From positions 2,790,001 through 2,854,000 of the forward strand of contig OY751486.1 in the NCBI GenBank assembly GCA_963565915.1: DNA of 64,000 nt, in the 5' to 3' direction. This document shows, piece by piece, positions 42,624 through 54,020 of this stretch. The DNA comes from Entoloma clypeatum (lineage: Eukaryota; Basidiomycota; Agaricomycetes; Agaricales; Entolomataceae). Within the stretch, counting starts at the first letter, position 1. Each line of letters begins with the position of its first letter. Both the position numbers and the translations under genes were made by a program. The notes under the pieces are model-generated. The model made no database searches. It was not told where the DNA came from and saw nothing but the letters and a program-made list of their open reading frames with translations.

Positions 42624-44011
42624 GTTTTGTGAGTACCTATGGCAATTATCAGAATCAAATGCTTCACTGGTTGTATGGTAACCAGTTGTCATGACTTACT
42701 GATGGAACTTGAATAGAACCCTGATGGGTTGTCAAGGAAAGTTGTATAAGAAGAATCCAACCTCAACAGCCCCCATAATTAATCATGCGTCCTATCTCCT
42801 CTTCCCACAAGGAAAACATTCTTTCTCTGGCCTCCAATGGTCACTCCACTCGTCATATTGCCTCTAACCTGGGTGTCAGCCAACCAACTGTCTCCAGAGT
42901 GCTTCAGAATCTTCTTTCTCATCGCAATCTCTCTTCTGGTGGTCGTCCATCCAAGCTTTCTCCCACCAACACACGAAACATACTTTCACAAATCACCTCA
43001 GGGAGAGCCTCCAATGCTGTGCAGGCTATCAAACACATCAACACTGTCATCTCCAATCCTGTCTCCTCAGAAACTGTGAGAAGGGTTCTCAGAAAACATG
43101 AATTCAAGGCTGTAACAAAGAAGAAAAGACCTTTCTTAAAGGCCATACATTGGAAGAGGCGGTTGGCATTTGCTATGAAGCACAGGGAATGGACAGTGGA
43201 GGACTGGAAGAGGGTCATTTGGTCAGATGAGACCAAAATCAACAGGTTTGGGTCAGATGGCAAGGAATGGGTCTGGAAAAAGAAGGGTGAGGGGCTTATT
43301 GAAAGAGAGGTTCAGGGCACAGTCAAGTTTAGGGGAGGAAATATTATGGTTTGGGGTTGTATGGGTTGGGAAGATGTGGGGAGACTTGCAGAGGTTGAGG
43401 GGAGGATGGATGCTGATCAGTATGTGTCCATTTTGGACGAGAATTTGCTGCCCAGCATGGAGGAGAGTGGAATCTCTGAAGAGGAGATCATTTTTCAGCA
43501 GGACAATGACCCCAAGCACACCTCCAAGAAGGCCAAAAAATGGATGGACAGCAAGAATATTGCTCTGCTGGATTGGCCTGCACAGTCCCCAGACCTCAAT
43601 CCTATTGAACACCTCTGGGTTCATATTAAAAGGAAGTTGAATGAATATCCAACACCACCCAAGGGAGTCTGGGAGATTTGGGACAGAGCAGCAGAGGTGT
43701 GGAATAATATAGAGCCAGAAGTGTGTCAAAACCTGATAGAAAGTATGCCAAGAAGGGTAGAGGCAGTAATCAAAGCTAAGGGGGGTAATACCAAGTACTA
43801 AAGTATAAAATACTGTATTTATTGTACATACTCACAAAGCTGATTCAATGAGTCCCTGGAGTAATTTGATCATATATTGATCATTTTTTATGGGAATTAC
43901 ATAATTATTGCAGATTCCGAGAGTCCTGAAGCAGAGCTTTTAACCAGGTACCGATACCTTCTTTTGATTGGCATTATTTGCAATGTTATTTTGAAGGTAT
44001 TCACAAAGTAG
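42624..44011 (+). mobile_element. Tc1/mariner element
   Basis: The transposase gene lies between short imperfect inverted ends: GTTTTGTGAGTACC at about 42624 and, on the other strand, ACTTTGTGAATACC at about 44009. Direct repeats of about 62 bp flank it further out (42525-42586 and 44044-44105, AACT-GTTGAGGCACAAGATC...), as does ATTGAATCAGTTTTGTGAG (42615-42633 and 44017-44035). The precise ends are therefore uncertain. Confidence 0.7.
42785..43801 (+). CDS. Tc1/mariner transposase, intact
   Basis: 338 residues from ATG 42785 to TAA/TAG-type end at 43801, normal length for the family. The N-terminal helix-turn-helix region (RHIASNLGVSQPTVSRVL, residues about 22-40) binds the inverted repeats; a second basic region (GRPSKLSPTNTR) follows. 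The DD34E catalytic core has VIWSDETKINRF (first Asp), IIFQQDNDPKHT (second Asp) and WPAQSPDLNPIEHLW (Glu); I count 34 residues between the second Asp and the Glu. No stop or shift is present. It cuts and pastes at TA sites. It is one of the few intact transposase genes here and may be active. Confidence 0.95.
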   Translation: MRPISSSHKENILSLASNGHSTRHIASNLGVSQPTVSRVLQNLLSHRNLSSGGRPSKLSPTNTRNILSQITSGRASNAVQAIKHINTVISNPVSSETVRRVLRKHEFKAVTKKKRPFLKAIHWKRRLAFAMKHREWTVEDWKRVIWSDETKINRFGSDGKEWVWKKKGEGLIEREVQGTVKFRGGNIMVWGCMGWEDVGRLAEVEGRMDADQYVSILDENLLPSMEESGISEEEIIFQQDNDPKHTSKKAKKWMDSKNIALLDWPAQSPDLNPIEHLWVHIKRKLNEYPTPPKGVWEIWDRAAEVWNNIEPEVCQNLIESMPRRVEAVIKAKGGNTKY

Positions 44012-44043
44012 CAAACATTGAATCAGTTTTGTGAGGCACTGTA

Positions 44044-44105
44044 TAACTGGTTGAGGCACAAGATCAACCAGTATTATAAGACTAGGTTTGTGGGAAGATC
44101 AGGTG
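44044..44105 (+). repeat. Direct repeat right of Tc1 element
   Basis: Partner of 42525-42586. Together they suggest that the target itself was duplicated, or that the element sits in an older repeat. Confidence 0.75.
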
Positions 44106-44639
44106 GTCCATATGCATCTGTAGCTACCAATCTACCATTGGTCTGACTCTGTGCATGCAACACACTAAGAGGCTCATGTAACAGACTTGTTACTAAGAGG
44201 GGATGACAAAGTAAGGCAGATGAGTAAGTAAAGGAGGAGTCAGGCCAATGAGTAAAAAGAATAATAAGGTTTTCAGCATAGCATACAGTCTGTAACATGA
44301 GTGAGCAGGCAGTACTTAGAAGCAAGATGGGTGAAATCTTCTCAAGTTGTTTCAAACTCCGCCAACAATGGGCTGTGTTGATCCTGACTGGACACCACTG
44401 CCTGACTATCACCATTGTGATCCATCATCCCTTGGTTCTCGATGACCACTGCCACCCAGCTCCCACTTCCCCTCCCATTGCTTTACATGCACTAATCCAA
44501 ATTTTCTATTCCTGCCTCTTGGCCCTGGATAACTGCCTGGTATGAAGCCCTCCTTTTTCTTGATCTGCAAGAATTGACCATGCACCTTGCAGGTGATTTT
44601 TTGGATCATGGTGATTTTAGCAAATTTCAGGATTGATTA

Positions 44640-45880
44640 TAAAGCCCAGTCAAAACAGAACCTGTTTTCTAAATCACCAAGATACCTGATTTGCATGACA
44701 ACAATGATGTATTACTATCTATCAATCTATCAAATGTTCCTCTCCACCATGAACGCCTCAGATTCTGTTTATAACAACATCTGTCTGGACCACCTCAATG
44801 TCAAGCCTGATCAAAACATTTTGTCTATCGCTGGGCTATTTGCTGCAATGACTGGTATTGTCCCCATTGTCCATGACATGTGTCCCACCTCTTGCATTAC
44901 ATACACTGGATCCTACTCCCAACTTGATCATTGTCTTTACTGCAATAAACAACAATACAAGCTGTCTCAGAATCCACATAATAGGAAGCAAGTCCCCCAG
45001 CAACAGTTCTATACTATACCATTGGGTCTGCAGCTCCAGGTGTTATATTACACATGCAGCAAAATATGTTGGAGCAGATTTAGCTTGTTCAGGATTAATA
45101 GGAGCTGGAGCCTGAGGAGGCTGCCAATATGAAAGATCATCACCGTCAAACTGAGGTCTTTTGCAGTCTTCCCAAAAATTGCCAGCAGATCCATGTTTAT
45201 AACAACTTCCACAAGGGTTGTGAATATCTGGAGGCTATTGACCAAGATGACATTGCTGAAGATGATATCGTTCTGATGTTTGGATGTTTGCAACAGATGG
45301 AGCCCAATTATATCAGGATATGAAATCTGATTGCTGGATGTATGTCTGGGGGGTTTTAAATCTCCCCATCATAATATGCTACAATAAGTGTTACATTCCT
45401 CCAGGTGGTGTTATTCCAGGATCAGAAAATCTGAAGGACTACTATTCCTTTTTTTCCCCAGGTTTTCATCATCTTGCCGGTTTTCAAAAGGAAAAGTTGG
45501 CAATTTGGGATGTGGAACAGAACACCATTTACAATTAGAAACCTTTCCTCCATGCAGAAACTGCAGATGGGCCAGTGAGTGTTTATTTTCTTGGACTGGC
45601 TGGACACCACAGTGGATATCCCTGTTGCCTTGACTGTGGGGTTCATGATCGGCATAAGTCAGGTGTACCAACATACTACTCTGCACTTCAGCTTCACACA
45701 AATTACAACATTGCCCAATGTACTCACCCAGATATTGATTACAGGTCCATCACCTGAAAAATACCATGACAATTTCATAATACTTCTCAAGTCACAAAAT
45801 GCAACCAACTATCAAGAAAACAGACAGGATACAGGGCTTTCTTCCCTCAGTCTCTTTCATGGTCTACTGTTGCATACATG
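44640..45880 (+). pseudogene. Plavaka/CACTA-like transposase relic
   Basis: Pieces of a Tnp2-like transposase of the basidiomycete Plavaka group lie in order but in shifting frames: MTGIVPIVHDMCPTSCITYT and YSQLDHCLYCNKQQY (zinc-ribbon-like), QQFYTIPLG; then DIVLMF, TDGAQLYQDMKSDCWMYVW, PPGGVIPGSENLKDYYSFF, GFHHLAGFQKEKLAIWD; then VYFLGLAGHHSGYPCCLDCG, DIDYRS and TGLSSLSLFHGL. Stops and shifts occur at about 45130, 45320, 45537 and 45757. The C-terminal part is missing: homology stops at about 45890 where the 35-bp doublet begins. The assignment is from memory of the family; its general CACTA-like nature is fairly safe. Confidence 0.65.
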
Positions 45881-45893
45881 TCTTCCCCTTCCA

Positions 45894-46645
45894 TCAGGTA
45901 GTCAACCTACACTGTATTGTAATTTACGGTCCAGTGAAGGCATACAGTGTATGGTAAATTACGGAAGCAGTGAATTCACTACAGCACTAGTGAACTCACC
46001 AGGGCGAACGGCAAATGCACCACGGCAAATGGCGAAATAACCGGTGATGCAAAACTTTTTGCCGGCAACAAATATGACAGATCGGTGAATAACTCACCAG
46101 CAAAAGACACCACGGCAAAAAACCAGTGAACCACAGCGAAAAACGGCAAAAAAATGGCGACACGGTGACAGGCCATTGGTGAAAGCGAGTCTTGAGTGTC
46201 AGCAACACTGTAAATTAAAAGAACGATGCTAATGACAGATTGGCAAATAATTCACCAGCAAAAGACACCATGGCGAAAAACCGGCAACACGGCGACAGGC
46301 CATCGGCGAATTGATGATCCACCAGTGAAAGTGAGTCTTGAGTGTTGGCAACACTGTAAATTAAAAGAATGATGCTAATGACAGATCAGCGAATAATTCA
46401 CTGGCGAAAGACATGACGGCAAAAAACCAGTGAACCACGGCAAAAAACTGGCGACACGGCGACAGACCATTGGCAAAAGCGAGCCCTGGGTATCGGCCAC
46501 ACTCCATATAGATACTAAGAACAGATTGGCGAATAATTCACCGGTGAAAGACACCACAGCAAAAAAACGGCGAACCATGGCAAAAAAAACAGCAAAAAAC
46601 CGGCAACACGGCGACAGGCCATTGGCAAAAGTGCACCCGGCAAGT
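45894..46645 (+). repeat. 35-bp doublet plus 140-158-bp satellite
   Basis: The doublet has TACACTGTA at 45908 and TACAGTGTA at 45943, with GTAATTTACGG and GTAAATTACGG. Then come four units starting (G/A)ACAGAT-GGCGAATAATTCA at 46076, 46234, 46380 and 46520, each containing CACCGGTGAAAGACACCACG, CGGCGACACGGCGACAGGCC and a GAGTCTTGAGTGT-GGC spacer. These are non-coding; the open frames on both strands are by-products. Confidence 0.75.
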
Positions 46646-46649
46646 ATGC

Positions 46650-47400
46650 TCCATGTGTGTCTAATGGTGGTTCCCCATCCTGTATCGCCTCCCATGCATG
46701 CCTGTTGCCATTCTCATGTCTTGGGTATCATTTCTTGCGCCATGCTGCCATTCCTCATGTGTGTACTGCTATTTATTCCTCCCAGTGTCCCACTGTTCAT
46801 GCATGTCCTGCCATTCTCACATGTTCTGCACTGTTCCCCCACTGGGTCTCATCTGCCGTAGTCCCGCTGTTCTCGTGTCTTGTCAGTGGGCTGCTTCTGA
46901 CATGAGGTTGGGGTGCATACCTATATAGGGGGGTCAGTGGCCCTTGTTTGAACAGAAGGAGGAGGGACAAGAAGGGAGGTGGAAGTGATGGGGGAAGGCA
47001 GGAAGACACACGAGAACAGTGAGGAAATGGTACAGAACACATGCGAAAACGGCATAACATGCACGATTTAAAAAAAAAAATGGCAGGAGGCATGCGAGAA
47101 ATGGCACCCGAGATGCCAGAACACTCGCCAGAACAGTGAGGCCATGCAGGAATGGCAGGGCGACATGGAGACACATCAAAAATGTCTATGTATTCATCTG
47201 GCATTATTATCATATGGTCAATAAATCTATAGATGGTTGTATAGAGTGTATCAGATGTACATCTACTTGATACAAAAAGTTCCAAGGGAATCCATGCCAT
47301 GTGGAAGACTGGCGATAAGACTTTGTCCAAAATATGTCTCAGAATCCCACATGCATAACAATGACAGTGTTGGGAATGAAATCATGTTTTCTACATTTTC
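46650..47400. other. Low-complexity inverted repeats, no gene
   Basis: Degenerate short repeats: TGCCATTCTCATGT types at 46680-46870, and roughly their complement (GAGAACAGTGAGGAAATGG, GCATGCGAGAAATGGCA) at 46990-47160, with a poly-A tract at 47071. No conserved protein. Confidence 0.4.
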
Positions 47401-48225
47401 CACTCCATGAGCTACAAATATGCTTGTTAAGTAATAGATATATGCCTATGAACTCATGAAAAGTATATATACAGGTGGATACTCAAACTATATATAATAG
47501 AGAATTTGTATTCTGAAATGAGAGATCAAAACACAGGCAAAATCATGATGCAACAGCCTGAGTGCATCATAGGTTTCTCCAAACACCAAAACCAATGTTT
47601 TTCTCCTTTCTCCTTTCCACAACCACTTTAGTCCACATGAACTGTTTGTATACCATTGAAACATTGTATGTAAACCTCCTCAGACCATTCAACTAAAGTT
47701 CAAAGACTTGATAAGGTGAATATGAGCAAAATAGGTTGAAAGTTTTAGCAAAAAACTTTATTTCAGCTTTGGATTCTCCAGATTAAGGGGATCTCAGCAC
47801 ACCTCCATTTTTCAAATTTGGTTCATTCCTTAGAGAGATATGAGACCCCCCCCAAATGTGCACATTTGATTATTTCTATCATATCTGGACTCCTAAAAAT
47901 TATACAAAGTGTGTCGCAATGTGAATACATATGTGGTCATGAGTCCTACTGCTTCAAACTATTATTAAATCATCAGGAAGGCACTGTGCATGCCTGCACG
48001 ATGTCTTTCATGCATTGTTTGCTATTATTTGGTTCAGACCATGAGACCTCTATAACTTGGAATCCATGGCAAAATGTCTTAAAATAAATATATACTTGAT
48101 GATACAACATGCTCTCATACCTAACTGATATAGTAGAAAAGTTTACTTGTTCCTGTGTAGAGATAATAAGAAGGATGTGGGAGATTTGTTTACATGTATT
48201 TGACATGTCTGATGCATGTGTGTCC
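47400..48225 (+). repeat. Dispersed repeat R1, copy 2
   Basis: Co-linear with 10470-11050, with an insertion of about 200 bp near 47580-47830. Shared blocks include AAGTATATATACAG, CATTTGATTATTTCTATC and GCATTGTTTGCTATTATTTG. Confidence 0.5.
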
Positions 48226-48970
48226 TCTCTTTTGCTGGTGAATTATTTGCCGATCTGTCATTAGTATCTATATGGGGTGTGGCTGATACCCAGGGCTGTG
48301 ATTTCTTTCGCTGGTGAATTATTTGCCGATCTGTCATTAGCATCGTTCTTTTAATACTAATGACAGATCAGCCAATATTTCACTGGTGAAAGACACCACA
48401 GCGAAAAACCGGCGACATGGCAACAGGCCATTGGTGAAAGCAAGTCTTGAGTGTCGGCAACACTGTAAATTAAAAGAATGATGCTAATGACAGATTGGCA
48501 AATAATTCACCAGTGAAAGACATCATGGCAAAAAACCAGGGAACCATGGCAAACCACGGCAAATAACCGGCGACACAGCGACAGGCCATCAGCAAATTGA
48601 TGATCCACTGGCGAAAGCGAGCGCCTGGGTATCAGCCACACTCCATATACATTTACAGTGTCGCCAACACTCAAGACTCACTTTCACCAATGGCCTGTCG
48701 CTGTGTCACCCGTGTTTCGCGGTTTTTTGCCATGGTTTGCTGGTTTTTCGCTGTGGTGTCTTTCACCAGTGAAATATTTGCCAATCTGTTGTTAGTATGT
48801 ATATGGAGTGTGGCCAATACCCAGGGCTCGCTTGCACTGGTGGATCATCAATTTGCCGATGGCCTGTCGCTGTGTCGTCGGTTATTTACCATGGTTCACC
48901 ATGGTTCCCTGGTTTTTTGCCATGATGTCTTTCACTGGTGAATTATTTGCCAATCTGCCATTAGCATGTG
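48226..48970. repeat. Satellite, inverted arrangement with hairpin
   Basis: Copies of the 46-kb satellite in both orientations. At 48305-48340 and 48357-48392 two 36-base arms are largely complementary around a 16-base spacer and could form a hairpin. A further inverted pair is centred near 48650. Confidence 0.7.
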
Positions 48971-49272
48971 CTTCCATTGGGTTTCCCTAGAGATTCTATA
49001 TAGGCACCAACACTCAATCTAGGCAAGCTACTTCCTTCTCTTTGGATGGGAAAGTTTGACTGTGTGTGAACAGATTCACTTCACCACTGGATGTGGGCTG
49101 TTTTTTGCAACAAAAATAGGTGGATTCAGCATGGGGCTCTTGTTGCTGTAAGGGCAACCTTATGATCCAAGACTTGAACTCAGATGCTTGAAAGGGAAAT
49201 CCAAAGTTTTAGATTGAGCAGTCCAATAAGTAATACAACACATACCTTGCAAGGGAAATCCAAAGAGAAAGT

Positions 49273-49938
49273 TCAAAGGATTCCCCTGCAAGCTAGTTGA
49301 ATAAATAGTAAAGTGAGATATGAAATAATAGATAAAATGAGACATATGAATGGTGAGCAATAATCAGGAGTAGGGATGGGGGATGAATGGAAACAGGATG
49401 AATGGTAATACCTGCAATCCAAGGTGCGGAACGCGCTGGAGGGGGCCTTGGGGACAACACTCACCAGATACGCTCTTTGCTGATCTTTCATCTTTTCCGA
49501 GACCCTGTGGAGGGCAGTCGGGCGGTCCCCGTGCGCATCCATAGAATTAGTCTGCAACCTGCACTGTGGCGTGGCACGTGCAAAGTGAAACCAAATGGAC
49601 TGTCTCACACTACGGTTAGTATAGAGAATTCTCTGGAATCGGGGAATTGGGGAGCGCGGTGAGGTTCCAAAGCACGGCAAGTGATGTACGTACCCAACGA
49701 GGTATGTTTTTGTTCTGTTTTTCATGGAGAGATGGCTTCGGATTCGGTGACGTGTGGTAGTACCATTGGCGGCATGGGGAACTCGGCAGAACCTGCCAAC
49801 AGTTTCATTTGTAAAAATAACTGATGGTTCGACGTACTTGAATCTCAGATCCAGGTGCACAAGGGGAAATGCGCGACAGGCGGCGAGGCGCGCAGTGCTG
49901 GTAGACGAGGAATAGGCCTGGGGCCCGGGGAAGTCCAT
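49273..49938 (-). CDS. Hypothetical gene or captured exons
   Basis: This 221-codon frame on the minus strand has higher GC and more CpG than the surrounding repeats, from ATG 49938. Two possible introns lie inside: GTACGTCG...TTGGCAG (about 49839-49795) and GTACGTAC...GTGAGACAG (about 49689-49605), the latter with a canonical TACTAAC branch site (49615-49621). The continuous frame may therefore not be the real product. No domain recognised with either reading. It might be a fragment of a host gene picked up by an element. Confidence 0.35.
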   Translation of the reverse strand: MDFPGPQAYSSSTSTARLAACRAFPLVHLDLRFKYVEPSVIFTNETVGRFCRVPHAANGTTTRHRIRSHLSMKNRTKTYLVGYVHHLPCFGTSPRSPIPRFQRILYTNRSVRQSIWFHFARATPQCRLQTNSMDAHGDRPTALHRVSEKMKDQQRAYLVSVVPKAPSSAFRTLDCRYYHSSCFHSSPIPTPDYCSPFICLILSIISYLTLLFIQLACRGIL

Positions 49939-50282
49939 CGCAGGCTCTGATATATCAAGCCCTTTGATATATCAGACCTATAACTACAGCCCCTGACATC
50001 AGGAAAAAGCCACTTGAGTATATAGCCCTACATAGATGTGGTAGCCAAGTGTAGCTTCATATACAAGTCCCCATTACATAGTGATCGGTAGCTCACAGCC
50101 AAGCTACTGTAGCTCTCCATAGCTGTCCATACCTGCCCATACCTGTCTGTCAAGCTACCAGTGCAACATATCAATTCATATTTTAGATACTTATCAATAC
50201 AAGGAATGGATGCTCAAAATCAAATATATTGGTGCAAAATTATTTACATACAATGGCTACTATATAATGAGAAGCTAAGGAA

Positions 50283-51150
50283 GCATGGGTTGAGAAGAGC
50301 CCGTTGGGCAGAAGGGACGCCGTTGGGCATGAGGGGCGGCCTTTGGGCTTGAGAGAGGGCCGTTGGGCAGAAGTGGTGACGAGAGGACGCCGTTGGGGGT
50401 GGAGGAAGGCCATTGGGGGTGGAGGAAGGCCATTGGGGGCGAGAAGAGCCCGTTGGGCAGAAGGGATGCTGTTGGGCATGAGGGGCAGCCATTGGGAATG
50501 AGAGATGGCCGTGGGGCACATGTAATGGACACCGTTTGGCACAAGTGATGGCCTTTGGGCTCAAGAGAGGGCCGTTGGGCAGAAGTGGTGACGAGAGGAC
50601 GCCAATGGGGGCAGAGGAAGGCTGTTGGGGGCGAGAAGAGCCCATTGGGCAGAAGGGACACTGTTGGGCATGAGGGGCAGCCATTGGGAATGAGAGGTGG
50701 CTGTGGGGCACGAGTAAGGGTCGCCATTGGGCGTATTGGTGGCCGTTGGGCATGAGAGGTGGCAATTGGGCACCAGTGGTGACCAGAGGAGGGTTGAGCA
50801 TGAGTAGTGGAGGCTGTTGGCAATGAGAGGGCGCCGTTGGGCATGAGCAATGAGTTGGGCACTAGTGGTGATGAGAGGACACCGTTGGGGGCAAGAAGAG
50901 GCCGTTGGGCAGAAGGAACGCGCATTGGGCGTGAATGGCAGCCGTTGGGCAAAAGTGGTGACGAGAGGACACCGTTGAGAATGAGGATGCCGCTGGGCGC
51001 ACCGTTGGGCAGAAGAGACGTTGTCGGGCATTGACAGTGACCACAGGTCATGAGAGGTGGCAGTTGGGCACCAGTGGGGGCGCGAGAAGAGGCCGTTGGG
51101 CACGAGAGGATGCCATTGAGCAGAGGTGGCTGTTGGGTGTGAGTCGAGGT
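50283..51150 (+). repeat. 20-bp-unit minisatellite, locus 3
   Basis: About 40 degenerate units around CGTTGGGCATGAGGGGCGGC, with some of 19 or 30 bp, plus-strand orientation as at 9826. Larger repeats (for example GGGCAGAAGTGGTGACGAGA at 50367 and 50577) show secondary amplification. All the Pro/Ser/Asn-rich open frames here come from the repeat. Confidence 0.85.
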
Positions 51151-51535
51151 CGTGTTGAGGGAGAAATGGGAGGGACAGAGTGGTGGGCTGAGAGCAAGAT
51201 CGATTCCGTAACCACAGAAACCTGAACAACAAACTTAAACTCGGTGAATTCCGGCGGAGGTTGAAATGACTTCGACAATTTTTGCTCGTTTCGAGTCCAA
51301 AGTAATTGGTTAGCTGCTGTTCAATTTCTTCATGTGTACCATGTAGAATAAGTAAAAATTTACCTACATCTCATCCTCTGATGTTGAGTGATCTTGCTGG
51401 GAATACTTTTCTATTAAAATATATGGAACTTGTACCATGTGCTACTAAAAGCTATGGAGCTCGCACCACATGCTACAGGATACTATCAAGCACTATTGTG
51501 ATCTATGGACTCATGGCCACAGCTACCGTAGCTAC

Positions 51536-51840
51536 TGTTGAAACTTTTCCCATCACGTAGATTAAGATTAGATCACATCACGTGACCATTACATATCTTC
51601 CTTACATACTTGTTTGGTTGGTACAAACAGTAGTACGGTATATAAGACCAGGAAACTGTCAATATCAACAAGTTGTCTCTTGACTCTTAACCAGCTCCAT
51701 CGCTCTTACCAGCCTCAACCGCTCTCACCAGCCCCACCCTTCTCAATCAAGTAAGTGACTAGAACGGTAGAGTAGAGTACTTCCACTGTAGCTGTGTTGC
51801 TCAGTACATCTGCGGCTAGCGCCCAGGTGGAACTTCAACA
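51536..51840 (+). repeat. 5' LTR of copia-2 (first assembly copy)
   Basis: 305 bp, TGTTGAAAC...GGAACTTCAACA, identical to 60917-61221. TATATAAG at about 51639. Confidence 0.85.
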
Positions 51841-52205
51841 GGTTATGGGCCCCGGATAGCAGAGGGACTTGGGAAATGCTGGCAACAGCGAGTACCTGCC
51901 CACTCTACCCTGGTTGGGAAAGAACCGATCGAAAGATCTAGGTTCTGAGTCTTACTTCTTCACATATGAACCTGGGAACGTCATTACGACAAGTACCTGT
52001 CATGAGACGTCCCTAAGGGGATTGACCTAGTACACTCCATGTGGAAAGCGTTGATCGCACCTTATACGTTTCTGACATATAAAGGGTTTTCCTGTGACCA
52101 CTATTCCTAAAGGGAATATGTCATAAGGAATCATTTAATTGTTTTCTTAAATCATATTCATAACACATCACTGATTGGGAACCCTTTTTTAGATTCATCT
52201 AAAAA

Positions 52206-52258
52206 ATGTCTACCTCTCGCTCTGCCCTCGACATCATCACCGCCTTGACGGCATTGAC
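52206..52258 (+). pseudogene. copia-2 gag start, cut by assembly gap
   Basis: Same ATG and first 12 codons as the intact copy at 61587. One T is missing in CCGCCTTGACGG (the second copy has CCGCCTTTGACGG), about 15 bases before the run of N, so the frame is lost. A contig-end error is the likely reason. Confidence 0.8.
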
Positions 52259-52458
52259 NNNNNNNNNNNNNNNNNNNNNNNNNNNNNNNNNNNNNNNNNN
52301 NNNNNNNNNNNNNNNNNNNNNNNNNNNNNNNNNNNNNNNNNNNNNNNNNNNNNNNNNNNNNNNNNNNNNNNNNNNNNNNNNNNNNNNNNNNNNNNNNNNN
52401 NNNNNNNNNNNNNNNNNNNNNNNNNNNNNNNNNNNNNNNNNNNNNNNNNNNNNNNNNN
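52259..52458. other. Assembly gap, 200 N
   Basis: Exactly 200 N, a typical placeholder for a gap of unknown size. It separates two copies of the same 9.18-kb sequence. Confidence 0.99.
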
Positions 52459-53182
52459 GAGAAGGGTTCTCAGAAAACATGAATTCAAGGCTGTAACAAA
52501 GAAGAAAAGACCTTTCTTAAAGGCCATACATTGGAAGAGGCGGTTGGCATTTGCTATGAAGCACAGGGAATGGACAGTGGAGGACTGGAAGAGGGTCATT
52601 TGGTCAGATGAGACCAAAATCAACAGGTTTGGGTCAGATGGCAAGGAATGGGTCTGGAAAAAGAAGGGTGAGGGGCTTATTGAAAGAGAGGTTCAGGGCA
52701 CAGTCAAGTTTAGGGGAGGAAATATTATGGTTTGGGGTTGTATGGGTTGGGAAGATGTGGGGAGACTTGCAGAGGTTGAGGGGAGGATGGATGCTGATCA
52801 GTATGTGTCCATTTTGGACGAGAATTTGCTGCCCAGCATGGAGGAGAGTGGAATCTCTGAAGAGGAGATCATTTTTCAGCAGGACAATGACCCCAAGCAC
52901 ACCTCCAAGAAGGCCAAAAAATGGATGGACAGCAAGAATATTGCTCTGCTGGATTGGCCTGCACAGTCCCCAGACCTCAATCCTATTGAACACCTCTGGG
53001 TTCATATTAAAAGGAAGTTGAATGAATATCCAACACCACCCAAGGGAGTCTGGGAGATTTGGGACAGAGCAGCAGAGGTGTGGAATAATATAGAGCCAGA
53101 AGTGTGTCAAAACCTGATAGAAAGTATGCCAAGAAGGGTAGAGGCAGTAATCAAAGCTAAGGGGGGTAATACCAAGTACTAA
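52459..53182 (+). pseudogene. Tc1 transposase, 5'-truncated by the gap
   Basis: Copy of 43078-43801: the C-terminal 240 residues with all three catalytic residues. Truncated by the assembly gap, not by mutation. Confidence 0.95.
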
Positions 53183-54020
53183 AGTATAAAATACTGTATT
53201 TATTGTACATACTCACAAAGCTGATTCAATGAGTCCCTGGAGTAATTTGATCATATATTGATCATTTTTTATGGGAATTACATAATTATTGCAGATTCCG
53301 AGAGTCCTGAAGCAGAGCTTTTAACCAGGTACCGATACCTTCTTTTGATTGGCATTATTTGCAATGTTATTTTGAAGGTATTCACAAAGTAGCAAACATT
53401 GAATCAGTTTTGTGAGGCACTGTATAACTGGTTGAGGCACAAGATCAACCAGTATTATAAGACTAGGTTTGTGGGAAGATCAGGTGGTCCATATGCATCT
53501 GTAGCTACCAATCTACCATTGGTCTGACTCTGTGCATGCAACACACTAAGAGGCTCATGTAACAGACTTGTTACTAAGAGGGGATGACAAAGTAAGGCAG
53601 ATGAGTAAGTAAAGGAGGAGTCAGGCCAATGAGTAAAAAGAATAATAAGGTTTTCAGCATAGCATACAGTCTGTAACATGAGTGAGCAGGCAGTACTTAG
53701 AAGCAAGATGGGTGAAATCTTCTCAAGTTGTTTCAAACTCCGCCAACAATGGGCTGTGTTGATCCTGACTGGACACCACTGCCTGACTATCACCATTGTG
53801 ATCCATCATCCCTTGGTTCTCGATGACCACTGCCACCCAGCTCCCACTTCCCCTCCCATTGCTTTACATGCACTAATCCAAATTTTCTATTCCTGCCTCT
53901 TGGCCCTGGATAACTGCCTGGTATGAAGCCCTCCTTTTTCTTGATCTGCAAGAATTGACCATGCACCTTGCAGGTGATTTTTTGGATCATGGTGATTTTA
54001 GCAAATTTCAGGATTGATTA

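Noticed and set aside
45979..48990. Several 60-177-codon frames in the satellite area, some Phe/Leu-rich and membrane-like
   Set aside because: They arise from translating AAAAACCGGCGA-type repeats or low-complexity DNA; identical types appear on both strands and none has a conserved motif.
50240..51278. Many open frames of 60-258 codons on both strands (Pro/Ser/Asn-rich)
   Set aside because: They follow from the 20-bp repeat, which rarely contains stops in any frame; they have 20-residue periodicity and no conserved domain.
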